From Daphnia pulex (Eukaryota; Arthropoda; Branchiopoda; Diplostraca; Daphniidae): 64,000 nucleotides of DNA. Below the pieces are notes generated by a model. The model made no database searches, was not told the DNA's origin, and worked only from the letters and a program-made list of their open reading frames with translations. This document shows positions 47,701 to 64,000 of the stretch, piece by piece. Numbering within the stretch: the stretch's first letter is position 1; each line of letters starts with the position of its first letter. The position numbers and the translations under genes were made by a program. The DNA lies in NCBI RefSeq assembly GCF_021134715.1, contig NC_060021.1, positions 10,200,501 to 10,264,500 of the forward strand, written 5' to 3'.

Positions 47701-49734
47701 ACAACAACCAAAAATAAGTTCCACAAACAAGAAATGTAAAACGAGCGTTGGGCACAGAGAGTCGTCACCGGTGTCGGCCAGCCAAGTGAACAGTTCGGAC
47801 AAGAGCACCGGGTAGAACTGAACGAAAAACACGTGCGTAACAGTTGGTTGTCACAAAGCTTACTGGAACGCGTAATATGCTTTTGGGTTGGCGCAAGGAA
47901 AAATGAAAAAGAAAGAAAAAAGAGTCGAAGTGAGACCTATAATATTATATACATGTACATGTAGTACTAGACATTTTTCTCCCAAGTCACCAGAAGGCTG
48001 TGTTTTGTTAGCCTCCAGCTATTATATAGGTACCACCAACCCACCACCACCCCCACACGAAACCGCCTCCGGCTTGCACATGTAATGCCCGTGAATTTTT
48101 TTTTTATTTTTCCTTCACGCACATTCACGTTACGTCTATTCCGTCCATCAGTGGACAAATTGTTGCAACTTTTTTTCCCCAAAAAAAAACGAATAGCTCT
48201 TTTTTTTTACTCGATAGTTTAGAGACGAGCGGTGCGACCGAAAACATCAAATCTGTGTGATATGTGCACGTATAGGCAGGGCACCGGAAAAGAGAAACGG
48301 AACGGAAAATAATTGCTGTCGAGTTCTACCGCGCACTGATTGTGCGCCCAGTTTATTGGACGACCAAAAATATATTTAAAAAACAAGATGGCCATCTGTG
48401 CACAAAAGCCTGCATGTCAGGGGTACCGTATACGTAACGATACCCAACTGACAAATAACGAAAAGAAAGAAACAATTCTATTCGTATTTAACGAGTTTTT
48501 CTTGTTGTTGTTTTTTTTATCTTTTTTAAAAGAAGACGATTTGGGAACCTGGGAACTGACCGGTCCGTGCACATAATGGGGCCTATCACCTATTAGTCCA
48601 GTCTACTGATGAAATGAAACTAGTTGATCTTCCTCCCCCCCCCCCTCCAAACAAAAATCTAGTTTACAAAATCTTGATTTTCCTGGTGCGCGGAGGAGGA
48701 GGACCATGAACGAAACAGACATTTTTTTTTCTTTCATGGAAAAATAAAAGCCCACTTATTCGACTACCGGAATGGGGGAATTGTGTACATGTGGTAGTAT
48801 AGCCGTAGAGCACGCTAGTGTCTGATCACTAGTTTCAGTCTACTACCGTATGGCATTTAAAGAATGGGGGAAAAAAGAAATCTCCACTTGAATAACTGAA
48901 TATACTTTTTCCTTCGCAGTTTGGATTCAGTCGGTAAAATTAATATGTCAATTTTTGGAGGGGAAGTTAAGAAACCAAGGAAATTTTAAATTTTTTTTTA
49001 AACCAAAGTCATTGGATACAATCATGGATTCACTCTACCAAAACAGCTTTTTAAAGTGGGTCTGATTTTTTTGAGGAATTTGTGTTTTATTTAACTTAAA
49101 ACGAAATTCTCTGATAGTGTTATGAACTTCCCCGCGCAGTAGTATCGTGATAAACGAGTCAGGAAAAACCAAAACTCGTTATTTCTTACGGTTCTGTTGA
49201 CTATCTAGAATGACGGTCGGAATATTGGCGCTATTATTTCATTTTCGTATCTCACACAACAGTCCTGTCCAAATTTCCCAAACAATTAAACGCGTTAGAA
49301 ATGGTTTTACTGGCGACTAATTGTGCTTTTCGTTTTTTCAGTCAAACAACTTCATTGTATTGCGACACTGTTTGTTATTTTACGTTGCTATATAATAAAG
49401 CGATTAAATATAAAATTCTTTAACTTGTTTTGTCGGAAATACAAACGCGCTCTAATTCATAACAACCGTTTGTTGTTCCTCAATTAACGCAAAAAGTTGG
49501 AAAGTTTGAAAAAAAAAAAAAATTGTTTCATGTTTCCTCTCCAGTTCCATTTTCAACATTTTTTTTAAAACCTCAGAATGTTAAGAATTTCTTTATAAAA
49601 TTAAACGATTTGTTAATTTTTAAATCTGAGCATGATTTCGAGGATTTCCACCCCCTAGTAGATCCCTCTCTTGGCCATGCAATTTTCTAGTTGCGTTTTA
49701 CTTTTTAAATGTTGTTTGATTGTTTGTAACCACA
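44758..49734. other. Long intergenic or intronic region
   Basis: About 5 kb with homopolymer runs (13 G near 44827-44839), a CTG run (46147-46166), poly-T and poly-A tracts, and no supported coding exon other than the possible untranslated exon at 47578-47830. Much of it may be the first intron of the minus-strand secreted gene. Confidence 0.4.
47578..47830 (-). other. Possible 5' UTR exon with promoter
   Basis: A strong minus-strand donor (GCAGCAG, then GTGAGG, exon end 47578) follows a GC-rich segment without long frames. In position it could be the untranslated first exon for the gene starting at 44709, which would make a 2.8-kb intron. The link is inference. Confidence 0.3.
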
Positions 49735-50560
49735 GAGAAAAATTGTGAGGTGCAAAACAGCAGGGCCTGATTTGCAGTCGTTCTGCAAATGATTTATTTT
49801 AATGAACCCCTACTGAGTAAACAAAAACGTCGAGAGAGAAAACAGTTGCAATCAACCGCATAGCTCAGGAATAATCGTACTCCGTAACCATTTATAATCA
49901 ATGCCGCCAAATAGTAAACAAGGAAAATTGGAGAAAATTTTTTCCTACCTTTAAGCCTGGGAAATACGGCCAGGCATCCACACGTGTTCGGTTCGTAGTA
50001 AAGTTGAATCCACCAGCCGGAATAGGAAAAAGAGAGTCCTCGTGAATACAACCACACTCACATGGGCGTACACGAGGACATTAAAAAGAAAGGGGAAAAA
50101 GAGAGATCCGTAACTCGACCGACATTGGTAGTTTCTCCAATCAAGAGGGATGCTGTGTACCTATAAATGAAAAATAAAACATGGGTTATCGAAAAATATT
50201 CACAAAACAACAAGTAAGGAAAAGTTGACAATGAGACAAAACCCTAATTGTTAATAAACACTGGTCAATACCAGCACAAGCAATTGTGTTGTTATGGTGG
50301 CTGGTTCATGCCTCAAATCTGCACGAAGGAAAAGGTTACACAGTGCAAACATTCTGCCAGCCATCGACAGGGGGTTACATGATAAATGCTAGTCAAGCAC
50401 CAACATTTCACAAATTTAGAACAGATTTAACTTTTCTATTCAAGCTCCCAAAATCATTCTATTTGTAAATTCTTAGTTTTATTTACCCGCCAAACAGCAT
50501 GGAACTTGGAGAGCATGGAGAGCCGCGACACCAGAGTTCACACGACGATCACATTTTTAG
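49735..50560 (-). ncRNA. Spliced repeat-family transcript, copy B
   Basis: Related to copy A at 34520-35560. Exon 1 ends at 50487 (TGGCGG, then GTAAATAAAAC, as in copy A). Exon 2 starts at 50318 after GTGCAG and has lost its 3' half. Exon 3 is 50160-49959 with the same AAAG, GTAGG donor, and a last exon starts at 49812 after TTTACTCAG. Exon 3 carries the conserved hairpin (50036-50044, 50071-50079). Copies differ by many substitutions and small indels, yet the splice sites and the hairpin are kept. Confidence 0.5.
50036..50079. repeat. Conserved hairpin in exon 3, copy B
   Basis: Arms GTCCTCGTG and CACGAGGAC with a 26-base loop differing from copy A at two positions. Confidence 0.75.
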
Positions 50561-50981
50561 AAATGTTTTTGTTGCCTTGTTGTTTTTGTTGTTGCCATTA
50601 TTTTTATTTAAAATTGTTAATCTTATCAAGTTACATTGAGCCCCCTTACCTTACCACTCTTAAGTTAAAAGTAAAAAATTTACACGAAACTCGCAGATGG
50701 CTGCAGACGATTAGACCGGAGCCCGCCAAAATAACCCCTAGTTGCAAAATATCTCTAGGTGCACCACAAAGGAAACTAAAAATCGGAAATAAACAAAATT
50801 ACGTAAAACAAATCATGCATCGAACTTGGATAAACTAATAATCATATTTCATTCAGTTTTTGGCAGGTTTTCTCCTGTTGTTTTCGCTTTTTCTGGGCCG
50901 TAATTGATGTGAATTCCAATCTGGCAACACTGGCTCTTATGTCAAACATTCCCTTCCTTCGTTTTGAGAAAAAAGAGAATC

Positions 50982-53900
50982 ATGGCGGCGTCTGTTGTAA
51001 ACCGACCGATCGTAGAAAAATTGCAACAGTAATTTAATTGTTATACTTTTCCCTGAAGCTTTACCATAATTTTAAAACTTTCCTATTTAGTCTTCTTCAA
51101 GACTCAACATACCGTGATGCAGTGGAAAACTCAGCCTCTTTTAATACGCGGATGGCTTTGGAAAAACGGATGAGGTTACCTTTCCTTGATGCACAAACTG
51201 GTAATTTGGATGTCTAATTTAATAGATTTATGGTTCACTGCTTTTCCCTATGTTCATTTTCAAGTTTAACTTATAAAATCATTTTTATGTTATTTCTGTT
51301 ACCAGGAGTGGCACAAAATCACTGTCACCTATGGATGCAACCTCGTCACCGTATGCCTGGGCTCACTGCTGATCAAGTTTATACCTACCCTGCCAAACGT
51401 TGGCGAAAGAAAAGACGTTCATACTTGGTCACATATGCTCAGTCTCCCAAGAAGAAGGAAGTTCCACCTCCTCCAGAGGTGGAAATTGAAGTACCTGCTC
51501 CAGTAGAACCATTACTACTGAGTAGTGTTATTCAACCAATCAATGAAGACAGCAAAGACAGTACTTCTCATGCTGTACTCTCAAATAAAGATGAAGCTTC
51601 CAAGGTATTTTCTTTTATAATTTCATCAATTTTTCTGTAAATTGTATATGTATTTTGCCATAGGATGGCTGGTACTTTGATGAAATGCAACCTGAACCCG
51701 ACGACTTTGAGGAACCAGACGCAGATTCAGATTTTGACTACGAAGAGAGCAACAAAAAGAAAAAGAAAAAAGCCATGGCGAAACAAACCCCAGCTAAGGT
51801 GGAATATGATGAACCGAAACAATCTTCGAGACGATTTCTTAATTAATAACAATTTGAATTTATAGACTCCCAGTACTCGTGGTAGAAAGAAACAGATTCC
51901 AATGAACTATGACGCAACAGACACGGAAAAGCCTTATTCGTGCGAAAGTGAGTCTTCTTCCGTATTCTCTCCTTTTATTTTTAGTTGGTAGTCCATCTTA
52001 TAGAACCCTTGATATTAACTTCCCCCTCTGCTTTCTGTCTTTATGTTTCACCATCGTCAAGCTTGTGGTGCACGATACAAGACTCGCCCCGGTCTCACCT
52101 ATCACTACACTCATTCGCACAAGAATTTGCTTGATGGAGGCGGTGATGACGAGGATTCAGGACCGGCCACTCCGACGGCCGGCTCCAGTGCAGGCTCCGG
52201 CATGGTTTCCACTCCCTCCACTCCACTTAATCCCATGCACGGACAGAGCATGATGTCCTCAAATGCTGAGACCCCATCAGGTTAGAATTGTAGAGACAGC
52301 CTCTGGTTTTTCCGACTCATTTATTTTTCCTTCTTGGTTTGGGGTTTTCCGTTTAGTATATTCATTTGTAGTAATAGTAGAAATATTAGGTACAGTGATA
52401 GTGCGTTTTAGGACAAGTCGCTAGGTGGCTGGACTGCTTCGTTTTTCTCTTTTGTAATTGGAAATTTGATTTACTAATTGGTTAGGGTTATACGATTGAA
52501 ATTTCAGAAAAGGCTTTCATCGAAACAAAATTTATAAATGTAATAAAACGAAATGTTGAAATAATTTTTTTTCATTTTTCGCAAACCACTTTTATGTTGA
52601 AGGCAGTAATCTTTTTTAAGTGGAAATAATAATTTGACTTTTGTTTCCTCGACACACAGGACATGATTCATTTTATGTAACTGTTCATTACTGATTTCTT
52701 ACAGGAAATTGCTCTTAAAGATTTCCGCTATCACAACCGGTATTTCATTACTGCCTTCTAAAAGCTTGTTTATTAGCTACTTTTGAAATTCGTAGTTAAT
52801 GTTGATGCGTTTAATGATTTGGTATTTCAATTGTGGACTGACTTTCTGTTTTGCAACACCCCAAGTTGAGTAAAAATCCTCCCTTCATGTTGGCTTTGCT
52901 TATATCTCACGATGTGTGGTTTCCATTAATGCAGTTGTGACGGTTTGGCTTTTAAATGATATCAATTTTTAAAAATTCACGTTTCTTTAATTTCAAGGAC
53001 GCAGCCGCAGTAGTCGAAACGGTCCAATGCCAACAACTCCCATGGGGTTACCGCCGAGCTCGCAGTCAGAGATGCCGAAACGGCCTATGCCTCCACATCC
53101 TCAAGTTCCTGTAAACACTCAGTTCAATACAATCAGTGGTAGTATTGCCGCCGGTGTAGCCCCACCAGCCGCCCCCACCGCCGCCGCCGCTGCTGCAGGT
53201 AAGAAAAAGAAATAAATACGAATCATTCAAAGAATTTGCTTGACGTCTTAATTGATGCAACCTTGTATAGGGAGCAATGTTTATACTGGACCCGTCGCCG
53301 CTCCTGCCGTACGTGAAATGGAAATGAAAGCTCGAGCTCCCCCTTCTCCTTATTGCGATTTTTGTTTAGGAGATGCCACTGAAAACAAGAAATCAGGCCA
53401 CCCAGAGGAGCTTGTCTCGTGCGCCGACTGTGGACGTTCAGGTATGTTTGTCTTTTTTATTTGTTACCTCATTATTTTCCGCAAATATGAAGTCGATGAC
53501 CTCAACGTTTGTACTGTTTTTAGGACACCCATCGTGCTTGCAGTTTACTGCCAACATGATTATCTCGGTCAAGCAGTACCGCTGGCAATGTATCGAGTGC
53601 AAATGCTGTAGTCTGTGTGGGAATTCGGACAACGATGTGAGTTTTTTTCGTTTTCATAATTATGATCGCAATTTTTATATTAGTTGATACACTTGATAGT
53701 TTATGTCGGACGTCTAAAAACAATCTGATCGATATAGCACAAGGAAATCATCTTCACTTGTTGTTGAATAGGTCGAGCACAAAGTATGGGTCATGATGGC
53801 CCAGAGGCGAAATTGTAGTTTAAGAATGTAAGCCTTTCATTAACCTTAAGTTATGGCGTGGTGAGTCTTGTGTCTGTCTGTGATTGCACCAGTTGCCATG

Positions 53901-54105
53901 CTGTCCGAAACCGTTACTTGTCGAACCGCATGCCGTTTCTGTAAACGATACAGTATTTAAATTTGTTTTTTTATAGGAACAGTTGCTCTTCTGCGATGAT
54001 TGTGACCGTGGTTATCACATGTATTGCCTGAAACCACCTCTCTCGGAGCCACCAGAGGGATCTTGGAGTTGCCATTTATGTCTCGTTAGCTTTCATCGCA
54101 AATAA
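50982..54105 (+). CDS. DPF2: DPF/d4 family double-PHD-finger chromatin protein
   Basis: Ten exons (50982-51028, 51091-51200, 51306-51604, 51664-51798, 51866-51947, 52062-52280, 52998-53198, 53271-53441, 53524-53636, 53977-54105) give 1506 nt, 501 residues. The N-terminus is the Requiem domain ([29 protein letters not shown] ... [13 protein letters not shown]). A C2H2 Kruppel finger follows ([24 protein letters not shown]). A Pro/Ala-rich linker leads to tandem PHD fingers (YCDFCLGD ... [15 protein letters not shown], then [11 protein letters not shown] ... [32 protein letters not shown]). DPF proteins are BAF-complex subunits that read acetylated histone H3 tails. The single-copy arthropod d4 gene corresponds to vertebrate DPF1-3; the symbol is the nearest vertebrate name. 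The donor of exon 4 (GTGGAA) is weak. Retention of intron 7 would end the protein after GKKKK, before the PHD fingers. Confidence 0.95.
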
Positions 54106-55346
54106 AATGAAAGCTAACTCTCATCCGTCTCACTCCGAAGAAAAGTGTTCTGCGTGTTAATTTTCTGAGTTTCGTCTTGGTCAACCTCATCGAAAATGCC
54201 CCTTTCGTGTCTGAAGACGGCGTCCGTTTGAAATGGATATTCATAGTTTCCATTTCTTTCGTTCTTCATTAAAACAGTGTATCATTTCATACGTTTCCGC
54301 TAGGATGATGGCACACACTTCTTACTACTTCTCGTTACGTGCGTTTCATGAAACTCCTCTTGGAATTCTCTTATTCCAGGAAGAAGAAAAAACGAAAAAA
54401 CAAGACGGTTGTTTTGTATTTCATTTGATCTGCCTCTTTTTAGCCTCCAGCTGCAACTTCAAGCGATTTATTTGTTGCTGGGCCGAGCATTTGTCTATGA
54501 ATGCATTTTAAAATACCGTTTGCTGCGTCGAAAATTCTGTCTTTTTGATAAGAGTTGTCTGTCATTTCTATCTCCTGGGAGTTGTCAATTTTGTCTCGCC
54601 AATTTCCAACACAAATACAATAAGCCTCACTTCGCCCCCTGGAGCAGCCGTTTTCTTCCCCTCTTTAAAGAAGACAGTTGGACCAGTAATAGACATAGAC
54701 AACGTCTAGACGGAAAACATTTAACAATTACGGATTCTTGGAAGTTTAGAACCAACGAAATGGAATTCTTCCAACGACGTTCTAAAATTGAAACTTTCGA
54801 TAAGGATGTTGTCTGTAACTGCATTAAGATCCGAACAAATCAGCTTAGTTTTCAAAAGAACTTTCATTTCTACAGCAATTCCTTGAGTAAATAAGCTTAT
54901 AATAATAAAGATGACCTTCCTTGATATGTATGTCATTCAGCGGGCAATTCAAAAACCTTAGGCACCCGGAAGTTTTCCAACTCCTGGAGTCGTACTGTAT
55001 GAAACATTCCATCAGTGGTAGTTAACTATTGTAATATCTACGTGGTTTCTAGAATTTTCGTCCCTCTATTCAACCTCAGGTTTGCTGGCCACAATACGGT
55101 AGTCTTATAACGAAACCTTGTGACTATCACGTGCAGTACCACAACTAACTAAGTCCACAAACTAGAAGCATTTTAAAGAATAGTTGCTGCTTTTATTTTG
55201 ACTCAAAGTTAAACTTGATTGAACCATGAAAATCTGTCCTCTTAAGACCAACAAATTGTTTCAAGTAAAAATTAGTCATTGATTTTAATTTAATTTTAAA
55301 ATTCCTTTATAACTTAAAAGTAAAGCGTCGACTGGCTTGGGGCATA
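54106..55346. other. DPF 3' UTR and spacer
   Basis: About 1.2 kb after the DPF stop. An AATAAA-type signal (AATAATAAAG) near 54900-54910 could end the transcript. No other gene is supported. Confidence 0.4.
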
Positions 55347-55571
55347 TTAGCGTACGTATGTATACTTGTATAGATTGACCGGAACACGGCCAGCATGAAG
55401 GCCATCATCACCTTGGAACGAAGCACCAGGCGATGGGAGCGTGGATGAAGTAACGGTTCTTTGACCTACTACTTGCTTACAAGGGGAAACGACGGGATTT
55501 TTGGAAAGATCATGAGACAGCAACGAAGAAACCGCACCCAGAAAGGTGGATTGTATGGATTTTACATTCAC
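55347..55571 (-). CDS. Possible terminal coding exon, unknown protein
   Basis: A minus-strand exon begins after a TTTGCAG acceptor at 55571 and is open for 75 codons to a stop at 55349-55347. It encodes VNVKSIQSTFLGAVSSLLSHD, then KNPVVSPCKQVVGQ and STLPSPGASFQGDDG. Composition is protein-like, but no upstream partner exon is identified between here and the cathepsin gene start. It may belong to a gene with a small first exon or be a chance frame. Confidence 0.25.
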   Translation of the reverse strand: MNVKSIQSTFLGAVSSLLSHDLSKNPVVSPCKQVVGQRTVTSSTLPSPGASFQGDDGLHAGRVPVNLYKYTYVR

Positions 55572-56587
55572 CTGCAAATATGTGTGATGCGAGTTATATA
55601 AAATTGTATTGAATTAGCATTTAAAAAATATAATTCTCACGAAAATCCAAGACTGAGAAATTGGGAAATTACTTGGAAGAACGAGTTTAATTTGATTAGT
55701 CGAATTCAGGTTAAACAATGACGTTTTTCTCTAGAAAGCTATGGATCGGGGGGAAAAAAAAGAAATTGATATCGCATCCTTCCTATCAATGCGCTCTGAT
55801 TACCCATTTCTGACGGCTACCAAACACGTATTACGGATGAGAGACGAATACTCCCTTTTCCTTCTTCTTTTTCATGCTGGCCATGTTCCTTGTTGTGAGT
55901 GAAAAATCCGAGATTCACGCGGATGTCGAAACAAACTTTCTGTCAAATATAGCTCGATGACATTCTAGACCACAAAGGATGTTTGCTCCGATTCGGTTTT
56001 CTAGTTTTAAAAAGAATGTAGGTGTTGTCCGTTGACACACAATAATGAAATGTGAAATACTGAACTTTCAAAGGAAGTGTACCATCACGTTCCAGGTATA
56101 ATGCTGTGACTATTTGATATAGGCGAGTGTGATATATTTGAATATTTCACAATCTAAATAAACTCTAGTATATACATGGAGCAGACTAAAAATTCTAATG
56201 ATACCAAACCAAAAGTTAAAAAACAAATGAATATTTATTTAAATTTAAAAATTTCCTTAACATTAACAAATATAATTTTTTTTTTCTTAAATTTAGAAAG
56301 GAAGGTGCAGCTTGTGTTTTATTGCAATATTTCATGTATGATTTTTTAAAAATACTTTGGAATGGAACATTGCCCTTTAGCAACCCAAAAAAGAGATCTG
56401 GAAGTGCCGTGCTGTACAGTGGGGAGGGCATTGGCCAACCGAGGAAGAACCAAAACATAAGCTTGTTGTCAAATTTTTCAGTTGCTCGCGTGCAGGCACT
56501 CGACAAGGTCGCACTTGTTAGGTTCTCCCGTGTCTAAAGCTTGTTGTTGGCCAGTCGGCCCTTCGAAAAAAAAAAGACAAGTAAAAG
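55572..56587. other. Promoter-side spacer of the multicystatin gene
   Basis: About 1 kb, AT-rich. No TATA box was assigned. The final 60 bp carry the 5' UTR of the downstream gene. Confidence 0.35.

Positions 56588-64000
<7,413 letters not shown>

Noticed and set aside
56216-56506. 96-codon minus-strand frame upstream of the multicystatin gene
   Set aside because: No acceptor or donor linking it convincingly to the possible exon at 55347-55571, and its composition is not domain-like.

Overview
The window looks like nuclear DNA of a small-genome arthropod. A branchiopod crustacean such as Daphnia is my best guess, from three things: compact genes with 60-100 bp introns, an arthropod/crustacean gene set (a YYTEAPKYYT-type secreted repeat family, a multicystatin-cathepsin F, an LGR1-type receptor), and AT-rich spacers with simple repeats. 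No bacterial, viral or CRISPR features were seen. All exon structures were built by eye from GT/AG sites. Reading-frame closure across every junction is the main check, and each main gene closes exactly to a whole number of codons.

Layout, left to right. 10-900 (-): a short secreted Thr/Lys-rich protein in three exons. 5997-6752 (+): TMEM222, four exons. 7602-9613 (+): a secreted protein whose first half resembles a GH18 barrel without the catalytic motif. 10.6-13.9 kb (+): a roughly ten-exon transcript with no credible reading frame. 14.4-16.2 kb (-): a convergent spliced transcript whose interior holds a 390-bp fold-back element. 17.5-19.2 kb (-): three decayed copies of a Tyr/Thr repeat secreted-protein gene. 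19.46-19.86 kb (-): a decayed WD40 (beta'-COP-like) fragment. 20.25-20.83 kb (-): a possible 62-residue, two-exon membrane protein. 21.5-23.8 kb (-): a gene with two BTB units, broken by a 530-bp hAT-type element with a perfect 8-bp target duplication. 24.5-30.7 kb (-): a complete 15-exon leucine-rich-repeat GPCR (LGR1 type).

30.7-43 kb is mostly spacer. It contains one copy of a spliced, apparently non-coding gene that recurs at 49.7-50.6 kb, and a 2.1-kb DNA transposon (38.9-41.0 kb) with inverted ends and two tRNA-like inserts. 43.06-44.71 kb (-) encodes a secreted His/Pro/Arg-rich protein with a likely 5' UTR exon near 47.6 kb. 50.98-54.1 kb (+) is a complete ten-exon DPF/d4 double-PHD chromatin gene. 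56.6 kb to the window end (+) is a very large gene with a signal peptide, 14 cystatin-like domains in tandem and a cathepsin F-type protease, which runs off the window edge.

The main biological points are the 14-cystatin protease with furin-like sites between its modules, the freshly interrupted BTB gene, the duplicated spliced non-coding family with a conserved hairpin, and the fold-back and TIR elements.
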